The notes under the pieces were generated by a model. It did not search any database. It saw nothing but the letters and a program-made list of their open reading frames with translations, and was not told the DNA's origin. A stretch of 64,000 bases of DNA from Pseudomonas pharyngis (GTDB lineage Bacteria > Pseudomonadota > Gammaproteobacteria > Pseudomonadales > Pseudomonadaceae), in assembly GCF_021602345.1 (NCBI RefSeq), contig NZ_BQID01000003.1, positions 496,001 through 560,000 of the forward strand, given 5' to 3'. Positions 47,863 through 57,201 of this stretch are shown one piece after another. How positions within the stretch are numbered: the first letter of the stretch is position 1; each line of letters begins with the position of its first letter. The translations under genes and the position numbers were made by a program.

Positions 47863-48345
47863 ATGTCCGTCAAATACCTGCTTGCCAGCCTCGCGATCGG
47901 CCTCAGCGGCGCGGCGCACGCCACGCCTGAGCTGCCCCGTCACGCCGATCTCGATCTGAAAACCGCGCGGCTGCTGGCCGACGCGGCGCTGGAAAACTGC
48001 ACCGCCACGGTGTCGGTGCTCGACCGTGGCGGCAACCTGTTGGTGACCTTGCGCGGCGACGGTATCGGCCCGCACAACACCGCCGCCAGCCAACGCAAGG
48101 CCTACACCGCACTATCGACGAAAACCCCGACTCGACTGTTCGCCGAGCGCGCCCGCAACAACCCGGAAACCGCCAACCTCAACACCCTCGATGAGTTGCT
48201 GTTACTCGGCGGCGGCATCCCGTTGTTTGCCGGGAAAGAACTGGTCGGCGCCATGGGCGTGGCCGGTTCCGGCGGTGGCGAACAGGACGAAACCTGCGCA
48301 ATCAAGGCCGCCGAAATCGTCGGCCTGTCCATCAACCGTACTTGA
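47863..48345 (+). CDS. Periplasmic heme-binding-like protein (GlcG/HbpS family)
   Basis: A 160-residue protein with a signal peptide (cleavage near AHATPE) and the GlcG/HbpS fold (PF03928): [64 protein letters not shown]. HbpS binds heme or senses redox stress in Streptomyces; many family members are uncharacterised. It forms a pair with the HIU hydrolase downstream (16-bp gap) and is divergent from the two-component genes. Confidence 0.85.
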   Translation: MSVKYLLASLAIGLSGAAHATPELPRHADLDLKTARLLADAALENCTATVSVLDRGGNLLVTLRGDGIGPHNTAASQRKAYTALSTKTPTRLFAERARNNPETANLNTLDELLLLGGGIPLFAGKELVGAMGVAGSGGGEQDETCAIKAAEIVGLSINRT

Positions 48346-48361
48346 ACCGAGGAACATCACC

Positions 48362-48772
48362 ATGACCCCACTGCGCATGACTTTCACCGCGCTTGGATTG
48401 AGCGCCTTTTCGAGCCTGGCGCTGGCCGCCGGCAACCCGCTGAGCGTACACGTACTCAATCTGGAAAACGGCCTGCCGTCGCCGGGTATCAACGTGACGC
48501 TGGAACGTCATGTCGGCCAGGACTGGCAGCCACTGGCGCAGGGCACCACCAATGAACAGGGACGGATCGCCGAACTGTTCCCGGCGAACAAGCCGTTCGA
48601 GGCGGGTGAGTATCGGGTGGTGTTCAAGACTGGCGAGTACTTCGAGAAGGCGAAGCACGAGACGTTTTTTCCGGAGATTCCGGTGATCTTTAAAGTGAAG
48701 CAGACGGACCAGCACTATCACATTCCGCTGCTGCTCAGCCCTTATGGCTTCTCGACGTATCGCGGTTCGTAA
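48362..48772 (+). CDS. hiuH: 5-hydroxyisourate hydrolase, periplasmic (transthyretin-related)
   Basis: A 136-residue transthyretin-family enzyme with an N-terminal signal (SSLALAAGNP), so it acts in the periplasm like E. coli HiuH. The hallmark C-terminal YRGS is present, with the active-site elements LSVHVLNLENGLPSPGI and HYHIPLLLSPYGFSTY. It hydrolyses 5-hydroxyisourate. ATG 48362 has GAGGA upstream. E. coli hiuH also stands next to a copper/peroxide-type two-component pair (hprRS), matching the arrangement here. Confidence 0.9.
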   Translation: MTPLRMTFTALGLSAFSSLALAAGNPLSVHVLNLENGLPSPGINVTLERHVGQDWQPLAQGTTNEQGRIAELFPANKPFEAGEYRVVFKTGEYFEKAKHETFFPEIPVIFKVKQTDQHYHIPLLLSPYGFSTYRGS

Positions 48773-48789
48773 AAACAACATCGATCCAA

Positions 48790-48817
48790 TGTGGGAGCGG
48801 GCAAGCCCGCTCCCACA
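48790..48817. terminator. REP-derived perfect hairpin
   Basis: TGTGGGAGCGGG-CAAG-CCCGCTCCCACA: a 12-bp stem with a 4-nt loop between the convergent hiuH and crp/fnr-type genes. It looks like two REP halves fused without spacer and could serve as a two-way terminator. Confidence 0.65.
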
Positions 48818-48833
48818 GGGAAACCCGTGTTCT

Positions 48834-49517
48834 TCAGAGGGTCGCCAGCGCGCGCAGTCGCACAGCGTCGAGGATTTCGATCTCGCCATAACTCAAGCCG
48901 ATAATCCCCTGCCCCTGCAACTCCTTGAGGATCTGGTTGGTGGTCTGCCGCGATAGCGACAGCATCGACGCCAACTGCTCCTGAGGCAGTTGCAGCACGC
49001 GGCGCGGCGGGTCCAGTTCGCCATAGCCCTCGGCGATCATCAGCAAGCGATGAGCCAGACGTGCCGGGGCCGGCAGCAGGCTCAGCTGTTCGAGGTTGAT
49101 GAAGGTCAGGCGCAGTTTGTGGCTCATCAACAACGCCAGATGTCGCCAGTAAACGGGTCGCTCATCGAGCAGTTGCAGCAGTGTGGCCTGGGGAATGTTC
49201 AGCAGCGTGCAGGGCCCGACCGCGTAGGCATCGTGGGTGCGGGGCTGGCCGTCGAACAGGCAGATTTCGCCGAACCAGTGCGGCGCCTCCACCAGACTCA
49301 GCAACGCCTCCTTGCCCTGCTCGCTGACCGCGCCGATGCGTACCGCGCCGTCGAGCACCGCGTACAGCCCGCACGGCGCATCGCCGCGCTGGAACAGCCG
49401 CTGCCCCGTCGTCAGCCGCCGCTCCCGGGCCGCCGCCAGCAGACTATCCTGAAAGGACGAGGGCAGATGACTGAACCATTGCCCGGTCAGCAGGCGCTCG
49501 CGCCAGACCTTATCCAT
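48834..49517 (-). CDS. Crp/Fnr-family transcriptional regulator
   Basis: A 227-residue regulator. A cyclic-nucleotide-binding-like beta-roll spans about residues 20-130 (LFQRGDAPCGLYAVLDGAVRIGAVSEQGKEALL, WFGEICLFDGQPRTHDAYA), then a long dimer helix and an HTH_Crp (LPQEQLASMLSLSRQTTNQILKELQGQGII). There is no N-terminal Fe-S cysteine cluster, so it is not an oxygen-sensing Fnr. The effector is unknown. Confidence 0.88.
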   Translation of the reverse strand: MDKVWRERLLTGQWFSHLPSSFQDSLLAAARERRLTTGQRLFQRGDAPCGLYAVLDGAVRIGAVSEQGKEALLSLVEAPHWFGEICLFDGQPRTHDAYAVGPCTLLNIPQATLLQLLDERPVYWRHLALLMSHKLRLTFINLEQLSLLPAPARLAHRLLMIAEGYGELDPPRRVLQLPQEQLASMLSLSRQTTNQILKELQGQGIIGLSYGEIEILDAVRLRALATL

Positions 49518-49602
49518 GCGTTCTCCGAAAGATTGTCGCCTGCCTGACAGAGCGAGCCGTGAACCCGGGGCATGATTCGATCACCCTACAGGAGGAACAA
49601 CA

Positions 49603-50127
49603 ATGAAAAGCCTCGTCGATCATTTGAGTCAATACGCCGCTTACCACCGTGACCCGCGCAACATCGCCAGCCACTTTATCGGGATTCCGCTGATTGTGGT
49701 GGCGGTGGCCGTGCTGTTGTCGCGGCCGGAATGGTCGGTGGGCGGGTTGTGGATTTCCCCGGCGGTGATCGCCGCCCTTGCTTCGGCGTGGTTTTACCTG
49801 CGCCTGGAGCTGAAACTCGGGGTGTTGATGACCGTGTTGATGGGGCTGTCGGTCTGGGCCGGGCATGTATTGGCGCAGCAGAGCACCATGGTCTGGCTCA
49901 GCAGCGGTCTGGCGATGTTTGTGATTGGCTGGGCGATCCAGTTTGTCGGGCACCACTATGAAGGGCGCAAACCGGCGTTTGTCGATGACTTGAGCGGGTT
50001 GATTGTCGGGCCGCTGTTTGTGGTGGCCGAACTGGCGTTCCTGCTCGGGATGCGCCAGGAATTGAAACGAGCCATCGAACAGCGCTCGGGGCCTGTGGTT
50101 TTGCGCGAACACAAAACCGTCCACTGA
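49603..50127 (+). CDS. DUF962 / Mpo1-like membrane protein
   Basis: A 174-residue integral membrane protein with about four helices. The N-terminal YAAYHRDPRNIASHFIGIPLIVVAVA and the FVGHHYEGRKPAFVDDLSG block are characteristic of DUF962/YGL010w (Mpo1). The yeast member is an iron-dependent alpha-oxidation dioxygenase of 2-hydroxy fatty acids; the histidines above would be the metal ligands. AGGAGGAA lies just ahead of the ATG. Function in bacteria is inferred. Confidence 0.86.
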   Translation: MKSLVDHLSQYAAYHRDPRNIASHFIGIPLIVVAVAVLLSRPEWSVGGLWISPAVIAALASAWFYLRLELKLGVLMTVLMGLSVWAGHVLAQQSTMVWLSSGLAMFVIGWAIQFVGHHYEGRKPAFVDDLSGLIVGPLFVVAELAFLLGMRQELKRAIEQRSGPVVLREHKTVH

Positions 50128-50132
50128 GCACA

Positions 50133-50165
50133 CCGGGCGACGTGCCCTTCTCGCACGCCGCCCGG
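50133..50165. terminator. GC-rich stem-loop between convergent genes
   Basis: CCGGGCG-a-CGTGC pairs with GCACG-c-CGCCCGG across a 7-nt loop, between the DUF962 gene and the GMC oxidoreductase gene. No T-run. Confidence 0.45.
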
Positions 50166-50171
50166 CTTGGT

Positions 50172-52382
50172 TCACAGCGCGCCGAACGTCACCTGCACCG
50201 TCAGTGATCCCTGATTATCGGCAAGTCCGACTCCGTAGCGCCCCTCCAGGTCATCGTTGATACACAGCTGCAACTCACCTTGCTGCCCGGATGGAATCTG
50301 CGCCAGATCACCGATCAGAAACGGCGCGCCAGTGCTGCCTATCCGACCGATCAAAGCGCCCTCATTGGCGCCGGGCAAGGTGTAGCCGGGCTTGGCAATC
50401 AGCCCCGCACTGCCATTGCCGTCGACCATGCCTCCCACTGGACTGGCTAACCAACGACCGCTGAGATAACGCACCAGCCGCGGACTCGGCCCGTTGATCT
50501 GCACACCAGTGCCCTGCCACGGCTGATTGGCCTGAACCTGCACCGTAACGGCTTTCAGGTCGTTGGCCAGGGTATCGCCGGCCTGAATCGACAGCGCCGC
50601 GATAGTCAGACTCGGGTTTGAAGTACCGGTGCTCGGGAACACACCGTCACCGACCAGAAACAGGTTTTTGTGGTCCCAACTGCGCTGATCCTTGTCGACC
50701 ACCGAGGTTTTCGGGTTGTCGCCCATGCGGTAGGTGCCCATCAAATGACCGGCGCCCTGATAGCTGTAATCCACGCCCTTGTAATTGAACAGGCCCGGTG
50801 GCAGCGGCTTGGTCAGCTCGGTCGCGCCCAACAGGTCCTTGATGATGTGCGTGGCGAGAATCTTCGCCTGCCTGAAACCCTCCTTGGTGTAGTCGGACAA
50901 GTCGTAGTGAATTTCCGGACGGGGGATACCCAACCGATCCTTGTATTGCTTTGACGGCACGATGGAACACCTGGCTTTATCCGGATCGTCCTCCACCTGT
51001 TCCACCAGAAAACCGATACGGAACTGGCGAGTCAGCAAGTCATTGAGTTTTTGCACCAGCGCCGTGCCATACAACACCTGTTGCGGCCCTTTGGCCGGTG
51101 GCAACGGATTGGTAGCGCTTTTGTTGGTGCCATCGATCAGATCCTCAACGGTGGTGTAGGGATCGCCGACCGGCCAGTTGAACCCTTCGTTACCGATCTC
51201 GATCCGCCACGCCGCGCGCTGGCTGCGGAAAGCACCGTCGCGCAGACTTTCGATGCCCGCCGTGGACACCGGTCCGCGATATGGAAACACCGCCTTGCCT
51301 TCCGGCATCAAACCCCAAGCCAGATAGATCGGGTGATCGGCCAGACTTTTCCCGACCTGTCCGCTGCTGTTGGCCACACCGTTGGGCCACGCGGGGCTGG
51401 TGGAGTTGAGCAGCAACTTTGGCGTTTCAATGGCATGGGCCGCGATGACATAACGCTGGCCCACCGCAACACCTGTCCCGGTCGGCGGACCGTCGCCCAA
51501 TTGGTACTGAATGAATTCGATGCCGCTGATGGACTTGTCCGCCGCCACCGTGACCTTGCTTGCCACGGCTTTGTAGAGCACCCGAACATTGCCGGTGTTC
51601 AAGGCGTTATTAAGCGTGACGGTGGCATCGTATTTGGCCTGGATCGGGCAGATCGGCGTGCAGTTGGTGTTGCCGGCACACACTCGACGCCCTGCATACG
51701 GCTGCGAATTGCGCCCCGCCGGTGTAGGACTGACCACCAGCGGCAATCCGTCGAACGTCTGCCCCTTTACCGCCGCGACAAAGCTGCCATCGACCAGCGA
51801 CAGCGGAATGCTGGCCATCGGGAATTGATAGTTCTGCGGAAACGTCATGCCCAGATACGCCTGATCCGCAACATTCGCGGCGACGCCAATCTCTGCTTCG
51901 GCACGGCAATATGCGCTTTGCAGATCGTTGTAGCTGATCGGCCAGTCGACACCCACGCCATACAGGGTCTTGATGCGAAAATCGTTGGGCACCATGCGCA
52001 AGCACGTCGCCACCCAATGCCAGGTGGTGCCGCCGCCAACGCGCTCGTAGGTACTGGTAAACGGCAGTGGACCTTTTTGCACCAGATAGCTGACTTCAGG
52101 TTTATCCCAGCCCAGAATCAGATCGGCGATGGTTGCGCGTGGCGCATTTTGTTCTGCCGGATTGCGCGGCGCATCCAGCGTGCTGACCGGCGGGTACGGC
52201 GATTCCGGTGTTTTCAACGTCGCGGTATAGAAGCGCTCCAGATATTGATTACGGTTGGCGGGAATTTCCGGACCGGATTCCAGCACCAGCACTTTCACCC
52301 CGGCCAGACCCAACTGGTAGGCAATGATGCTGCCGGCCAGACCGGCACCGACGATGACCACATCTGCTTGTTCGGTACTCAT
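50172..52382 (-). CDS. GMC oxidoreductase with C-terminal LecA-like lectin domain
   Basis: A 736-residue flavoprotein. GAGLAG (12-17) is in the FAD-binding fold, the active-site pair is H546 (GAGHLMGTYRMG) and N589 (TGTSNPSLTIAALS). C235-x5-C241-x3-C245 resembles the cysteine cluster that holds a 3Fe-4S centre in bacterial FAD-glucose dehydrogenases. The GMC core ends near residue 610. Residues about 614-736 read like the PA-IL/LecA galactophilic lectin: VQVQANQPWQGTG at the start, then GALIGRIGSTG, and LCINDDLEGRYG...DNQGSLTVQV, matching LecA's GALVMKIGNSG and [20 protein letters not shown]. No signal peptide. It overlaps the small-subunit gene by 4 bp. Substrate is probably a sugar or polyol; the lectin part may direct it to glycans. 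Confidence 0.85.
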   Translation of the reverse strand: MSTEQADVVIVGAGLAGSIIAYQLGLAGVKVLVLESGPEIPANRNQYLERFYTATLKTPESPYPPVSTLDAPRNPAEQNAPRATIADLILGWDKPEVSYLVQKGPLPFTSTYERVGGGTTWHWVATCLRMVPNDFRIKTLYGVGVDWPISYNDLQSAYCRAEAEIGVAANVADQAYLGMTFPQNYQFPMASIPLSLVDGSFVAAVKGQTFDGLPLVVSPTPAGRNSQPYAGRRVCAGNTNCTPICPIQAKYDATVTLNNALNTGNVRVLYKAVASKVTVAADKSISGIEFIQYQLGDGPPTGTGVAVGQRYVIAAHAIETPKLLLNSTSPAWPNGVANSSGQVGKSLADHPIYLAWGLMPEGKAVFPYRGPVSTAGIESLRDGAFRSQRAAWRIEIGNEGFNWPVGDPYTTVEDLIDGTNKSATNPLPPAKGPQQVLYGTALVQKLNDLLTRQFRIGFLVEQVEDDPDKARCSIVPSKQYKDRLGIPRPEIHYDLSDYTKEGFRQAKILATHIIKDLLGATELTKPLPPGLFNYKGVDYSYQGAGHLMGTYRMGDNPKTSVVDKDQRSWDHKNLFLVGDGVFPSTGTSNPSLTIAALSIQAGDTLANDLKAVTVQVQANQPWQGTGVQINGPSPRLVRYLSGRWLASPVGGMVDGNGSAGLIAKPGYTLPGANEGALIGRIGSTGAPFLIGDLAQIPSGQQGELQLCINDDLEGRYGVGLADNQGSLTVQVTFGAL

Positions 52383-52891
52383 GACGACACTCCTTGTTGT
52401 CCGCTGGCAGGGACGCCGGTGAAGTCTTCGAGGCTGGGCGGTTCGCTGTTCCAGTAACCGAAGAAAAACTCGCTGTAACCCATGGGATGGGCCTGGGCGA
52501 TTTTCCACGCCCAGCTCTGGATGTAGGCCTGATCGGAGACCACCTCCTGATCTCCCTGCTTGTTGCTGCCAACGTCATAAGGTTGATACCAGACACCCAG
52601 CAGCCACAGTTTCATGATCGAACGGGCTGCCCGGGCCGTTTGCGTGGCGGCAGGTTGCGCGCCGTTCATCAGCACGGCTTGGGCGATTTGATCCGGCGGT
52701 ACTTTGTCGGCCAGCAATGTCGCGTATTGGTTCAACAACGCCTGCAACACCGAGGAAGTGATACGCGGTTCAATGAAGGCCAGGAACTGCGTCGGCAGGT
52801 CGACCGGGTCGACTTCAGGTGCCAGCAACGTTTGCGGGATGCCGGTCAAGGCCGATGACAGGCCGGCGAAATTGTCCAGATCGGTGCTCAT
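52379..52891 (-). CDS. Small subunit of a FAD-dependent dehydrogenase (FAD-SLDH-like)
   Basis: A 170-residue protein with the pattern of sorbitol/gluconate-dehydrogenase small subunits (PF12318 type): ARSIMKLWLLGVWYQPYD, then YIQSWAWKIAQAHPMGYSEFFFGYWNSEPPS. In related complexes this subunit carries a Tat signal that exports the flavoprotein with it; here the N-terminus (MSTDLDNFAGLSSAL) has no twin arginine or hydrophobic core. Start and stop each overlap a neighbour by 4 bp, so the three genes are one coupled operon. Confidence 0.8.
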   Translation of the reverse strand: MSTDLDNFAGLSSALTGIPQTLLAPEVDPVDLPTQFLAFIEPRITSSVLQALLNQYATLLADKVPPDQIAQAVLMNGAQPAATQTARAARSIMKLWLLGVWYQPYDVGSNKQGDQEVVSDQAYIQSWAWKIAQAHPMGYSEFFFGYWNSEPPSLEDFTGVPASGQQGVSS

Positions 52892-54255
52892 GGCTGACTC
52901 CTTGTCGCGCCAGTCGACTGGGCGCGTTCGAGCAGATAGGTGAAGTCCGCGAAACTGGTGCGCGGCGACTGGGTCACATGGGTCGCGGCATTGCCGTGAC
53001 AAGCGATGCAGCTGGAAGAAGCTTGCGGCACCGTCCCCTGGATATAGGTTTCGAGTGTCGCGTTGGCGAGGAACGTCGGTGCCGGTCTGCCCAAAGGCTC
53101 GGTTTTCGAAATCTGGCACGGTGGCTGCGGCGTCAGCGTCGGCCACTGCGTGCTGATCAACTGATAATTGGCCCAGACGCTGTTCGGATTCACCGTACGC
53201 AACAGGGTTTGATAAGTGCCATTGATCGTTTTCGTGGCCGCTGTCAGAGGCTCCTCGCGAACAATCTGTGAAGGTTCGGCCTTCACTGCCGGGTTCCACG
53301 GCCGCGGCGGTGGCTGATTGATTTCTGCCTGGCTGTTAGCGTTGTAAAACAGATAGGGGCCTTTGCGCTCGGCCACAGGGGTGGACTTCTCCGGCACGTT
53401 GTCGACGTGCTCGAAAGTCGACCAGACCCACTGCGGCGCACTGCTGGTTTTGTGCACGATGTGCAGACCGACCAGCCCTACCGGTTCGGCCTTGCATGAT
53501 TCCGGCACGACCGGCCCTTTGCTCGGATCACTGTTGCCCGGGGTGTAGACCAGCGCATCGACGGTGTGGAAGTTCTCCCGTCGGTCATTGCCATCGAGCA
53601 CTTTCCACGACGCCTTGACCATCAGCGAACCGACCTGACTGGTGTCGTTATTGCCGCAACTGAACGCCACCGTATTCTTCGGATCCGCCGCAAAAAAAGC
53701 CTGCTGGCCCTGAATGCTGTACAGACCGTTGTCGACGATGTCGTCGAACATTGGCTGGTTCACCACGATTTCGTTGCGCGTATAAACCCCGCTCTGATCA
53801 ACCAGCGGCCCGCTCTGGAAAGGTTGGATAAATTCATCGAGCACATCAGGCACTTTGCCCATTTGTTGCAACAAGCGCCCTGACCCCAGCCCCTCACAGG
53901 CCGGGGGAACAGTCGCCGCTGTGCCCCAGGGGTTAGGCTTCTGTCCTTTGGCCAGGAAGATTTGATAACTCTCCTTCCAGCTCTCCCAGACGGTCGCGCC
54001 GTCCTGTTTGCCGATCTGCGTACCCGTGTTCGGGGCACCGCTATCCAGCGCCGGCCAGTTCAACGCGATAAAAGTCTGCCACGACATTTCATCGAAGTTC
54101 TGTTGCAGGCTGGTCAGGGAAAATGGCGGGGTAGCCGTGACATCGAAGGGTATTTGCGTCGACAGCGTGGGGGCGGAGTATGCCAGCGGGCTCAGTATTG
54201 CGCCGAACAACGCACAACCGAGCCACGGCACGGGCCGCAGGATTTCCATTCTCAT
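52888..54255 (-). CDS. Monoheme cytochrome c-like protein of the GMC operon
   Basis: A 455-residue exported protein: signal peptide of about 28 residues (LFGAILSPLAYSAPT), a large domain of unrecognised type with NFDEMSWQTFIALNWP and DGATVWESWKESYQIF, and a single heme-binding C416-I-A-C-H420 close to the C-terminus. Cytochrome subunits of related sugar dehydrogenases have similar length but three heme sites, so this one is different. It probably takes electrons from the flavoprotein. It is the first gene of the operon, with 221 bp upstream before cysA's end. Confidence 0.8.
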   Translation of the reverse strand: MRMEILRPVPWLGCALFGAILSPLAYSAPTLSTQIPFDVTATPPFSLTSLQQNFDEMSWQTFIALNWPALDSGAPNTGTQIGKQDGATVWESWKESYQIFLAKGQKPNPWGTAATVPPACEGLGSGRLLQQMGKVPDVLDEFIQPFQSGPLVDQSGVYTRNEIVVNQPMFDDIVDNGLYSIQGQQAFFAADPKNTVAFSCGNNDTSQVGSLMVKASWKVLDGNDRRENFHTVDALVYTPGNSDPSKGPVVPESCKAEPVGLVGLHIVHKTSSAPQWVWSTFEHVDNVPEKSTPVAERKGPYLFYNANSQAEINQPPPRPWNPAVKAEPSQIVREEPLTAATKTINGTYQTLLRTVNPNSVWANYQLISTQWPTLTPQPPCQISKTEPLGRPAPTFLANATLETYIQGTVPQASSSCIACHGNAATHVTQSPRTSFADFTYLLERAQSTGATRSQP

Positions 54256-54430
54256 CGTTATCTCCTTGGCATCAGGGTCCAGGAGATACGCCGGTCCGTC
54301 ATGGACTCTTCACTGCGCCTCCTGGCACAGCTTGGAGATTAGGTAAGAAATCAATACCGTCAGGGCAAGCGCTAGATCAAATCGGGCTAAAGAATATAGC
54401 GATTAGCCATTATTTTAAGCCTGAGAACTC

Positions 54431-54460
54431 CCCCGCACTGTCGACATCGACAGTGCGGGG
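54431..54460. terminator. Long perfect stem-loop after cysA
   Basis: A 14-bp palindromic stem (CCCCGCACTGTCGA and complement) around a 2-nt centre, 16 bp beyond the cysA stop. No T-run on either side, but the stem is strong. Confidence 0.55.
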
Positions 54461-54476
54461 AACAAAGTGTTTGCCA

Positions 54477-55466
54477 TCAAAGGCTGGCGACTTTCTGCCA
54501 GACCTTCGGCTTGAAGAACAACGTCTCACCCTTGGCCAACCCGGTCAGGCTGTCGTGGTCTTTCACCACTTCCGCCTCGATCAGATCAGCCTGCCCCTCA
54601 ACCTTCAACGTCACCCGCGTGGTCGCACCCAGCGGCCGGATATCGCGGACTTCGGCGGCGTGGTGATCCTCCAGTTCATGCCGCGACAGCGACACTTCGT
54701 GCGGGCGGAACAGCACGTGGTTGTCATCGCCCAGATGCAGACGGTTCGAATCGCCGAGGAAGTGATAGACGAAATCGCTGGCCGGGTTTTCGTAGACGTC
54801 GCCCGGTGAGCCGATCTGCTCGATCACGCCCTTGTTCATCACCACGATGCGGTCGGCCACTTCCATCGCTTCTTCCTGATCGTGGGTGACGAACACCGAG
54901 GTCAGGTTGATGTCTTCGTGCAGGCGCGCCAGCCAGCGGCGCAGCTCTTTACGCACCTTGGCATCGAGGGCGCCGAACGGCTCATCGAGCAGCAGCACTT
55001 TCGGCTCCACCGCCAGGGCGCGGGCCAGGGCGATCCGCTGACGCTGGCCGCCGGACAGTTGCTCCGGATAACGATCCGACAGCCAGTCCAGTTGCACCAT
55101 GTTCAGCAGCTCGTGAACCTTGGTCGCGATCTGGCTTTCGTTCGGGCGCTGGTTTTTCGGTTTCATGCGCAGGCCGAACGCGACGTTGTCGAACACCGTC
55201 ATGTGGCGGAACAGGGCGTAGTGCTGGAACACGAAACCGACGTTGCGATCCCGCACGTCGTGGCCGGACACGTCCTCGCCGTGGAACACGATGTTGCCGT
55301 TATCCGGGGTTTCCAGACCGGCAATGATGCGCAGCAGGGTGGTCTTGCCGCAGCCGGACGGGCCGAGCAGCGCCACCAGTTCACCGCTGTGGATGTCCAG
55401 GCTGATGTTGTCCAGCGCCTTGAACGCATTGAAATTCTTGCTGACGTTACGCACTTCGATCGACAT
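54477..55466 (-). CDS. cysA: Sulfate/thiosulfate ABC transporter ATPase
   Basis: A 329-residue ATPase. Walker A GPSGCGKT (35-42), signature [15 protein letters not shown], Walker [17 protein letters not shown], switch [15 protein letters not shown], and a C-terminal TOBE-like domain ([25 protein letters not shown]) typical of CysA. Last gene of sbp-cysT-cysW-cysA. Confidence 0.95.
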   Translation of the reverse strand: MSIEVRNVSKNFNAFKALDNISLDIHSGELVALLGPSGCGKTTLLRIIAGLETPDNGNIVFHGEDVSGHDVRDRNVGFVFQHYALFRHMTVFDNVAFGLRMKPKNQRPNESQIATKVHELLNMVQLDWLSDRYPEQLSGGQRQRIALARALAVEPKVLLLDEPFGALDAKVRKELRRWLARLHEDINLTSVFVTHDQEEAMEVADRIVVMNKGVIEQIGSPGDVYENPASDFVYHFLGDSNRLHLGDDNHVLFRPHEVSLSRHELEDHHAAEVRDIRPLGATTRVTLKVEGQADLIEAEVVKDHDSLTGLAKGETLFFKPKVWQKVASL

Positions 55467-55469
55467 GAA

Positions 55470-56342
55470 TTATTCCTCCGCGGCGCTGGCGCGCAGGCGG
55501 TTGATACGGTTTTCGCTCCACTGCTTGAGCAGCAGGATGAAGAGCGCCAGGATCAGCAACAGGCTCGCCACGGCGAACGCGGCCACGTGGTTGTATTCGT
55601 TGTAGAGGATCTCGACGTGCAGCGGCAAGGTGTTGGTCACCCCGCGAATGTGCCCGGAGACCACCGACACCGCACCGAACTCACCCATGGCCCGCGCGGT
55701 ACACAGCACCACGCCATAGATCAGGCCCCACTTGATGTTGGGGACGGTCACGTGCCAGAACATCTGCCAGCCATTGGCGCCGAGCAGGCGCGCGGCTTCC
55801 TCTTCCTGAGTGCCTTGTTCCTGCATCAGCGGGATCAGCTCACGGGCCACGAACGGCACGGTGACGAAGATCGTCGCCAGCACGATGCCCGGCAGGGCGA
55901 AGACGATCTGGATGTCGTGATCCTGCAGCCACGGCCCGAACAGGCCCTGGGCGCCGAACATCAGCACGTAGACCAGACCGGCGATCACCGGCGATACCGA
56001 AAACGGCAGGTCGATCAGCGTCACCAGCATGCTCTTGCCGCGGAACGAGTACTTGCTCACGCACCACGCGGCGCTGACACCGAACACCAGGTTCAGCGGC
56101 ACCGAAATCAATACCGCGATCACCGTGAGTTTCAGCGCCGACAAGGCATCCGGTTCAAAGATCGCGGTGAAGAACGCGCCGAGACCGTTCTTCAATCCCT
56201 GCGACACCACGATGAACAGCGGCAGCAGCAGAAACAGGAAGAAAATCAGCCAGCCGAGGCCGATCAGGATTCTGCGCGAAGTGGCGCTGCCACGGCGGGC
56301 GGCGTTGGCCGAGGACGCGGCCGCAATAGACGATTGGGACAT
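55470..56342 (-). CDS. cysW: Sulfate ABC transporter permease CysW
   Basis: A 290-residue permease with six helices. The coupling loop is [30 protein letters not shown] and the [26 protein letters not shown] block identifies CysW. It lies 3 bp before cysA and 13 bp after cysT. Confidence 0.95.
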   Translation of the reverse strand: MSQSSIAAASSANAARRGSATSRRILIGLGWLIFFLFLLLPLFIVVSQGLKNGLGAFFTAIFEPDALSALKLTVIAVLISVPLNLVFGVSAAWCVSKYSFRGKSMLVTLIDLPFSVSPVIAGLVYVLMFGAQGLFGPWLQDHDIQIVFALPGIVLATIFVTVPFVARELIPLMQEQGTQEEEAARLLGANGWQMFWHVTVPNIKWGLIYGVVLCTARAMGEFGAVSVVSGHIRGVTNTLPLHVEILYNEYNHVAAFAVASLLLILALFILLLKQWSENRINRLRASAAEE

Positions 56343-56355
56343 GGTTCGCGCCTCC

Positions 56356-57174
56356 TTATGGGGTTTCGATGCGCCGCTGCAGCAAGTTGATCAGCAGCAA
56401 CAGGACGAAGGAAACCACCAGCATCAACACGCCGATGGAGGTAGCGCCGGTGTAATCGTACTGGTCGAGCTTGACCATGATCAGCAGCGGCAGGATCTCG
56501 GTTTTCATCGGCATGTTGCCGGCGATGAATATCACCGAACCGTACTCGCCGACGCCACGGGCGAACGCCAGGGCGAAACCGGTCAGCCAGGCCGGCAACA
56601 GCGCCGGCAGCAGAATGTGACGGAACACCTGCAACGGTTTGGCACCGAGGCACGCCGCCGCTTCTTCGACCTCACGCGGAATGTCCGCCAGCACCGGCTG
56701 CACCGTGCGCACCACGAACGGCAGGGTCACGAAGGTCAGCGCCAGGGTGATTCCGAGCGGGGTGTAGGCGATCTTGAAACCGAGGTCGGCGGCGAACTGC
56801 CCGACCAGTCCGGTCGGGGTGTACAGCGCCGTCAGCGCAATACCGGCCACCGCGGTCGGCAGGGCGAACGGCAGATCGATCATCGCGTCGATCACCTTGC
56901 GCCCCGGGAACGTGTAACGCACCAGCACCCAGGCCAGCAACGTGCCGATGATGCCGTTGATGATCGCGGCGCACAGCGCGGTGCCGAAGCTCAGCTTCAA
57001 TGCGGCGAGCACGCGGGGCGCGGAGATGATCGTCCAGAACTGATCCCAGGTGAGTTGGGCGGCGTGGACGAACATCGCCGCCAGCGGGATTAGCACAATC
57101 AGGCTGAGGTACACCAAGGTGTAGCCCAGCGTCAGCCCGAAGCCGGGTATGACGGGGGAGATACGACGCGACAT
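56356..57174 (-). CDS. cysT: Sulfate ABC transporter permease CysT (CysU)
   Basis: A 272-residue permease with six helices. [24 protein letters not shown] begins the protein, the coupling loop is [30 protein letters not shown], and [21 protein letters not shown] is the CysT-specific block. A REPIN separates it from sbp. Confidence 0.95.
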   Translation of the reverse strand: MSRRISPVIPGFGLTLGYTLVYLSLIVLIPLAAMFVHAAQLTWDQFWTIISAPRVLAALKLSFGTALCAAIINGIIGTLLAWVLVRYTFPGRKVIDAMIDLPFALPTAVAGIALTALYTPTGLVGQFAADLGFKIAYTPLGITLALTFVTLPFVVRTVQPVLADIPREVEEAAACLGAKPLQVFRHILLPALLPAWLTGFALAFARGVGEYGSVIFIAGNMPMKTEILPLLIMVKLDQYDYTGATSIGVLMLVVSFVLLLLINLLQRRIETP

Positions 57175-57201
57175 AAAAGTCCTTGGTTAAAAACGCATCA
57201 A

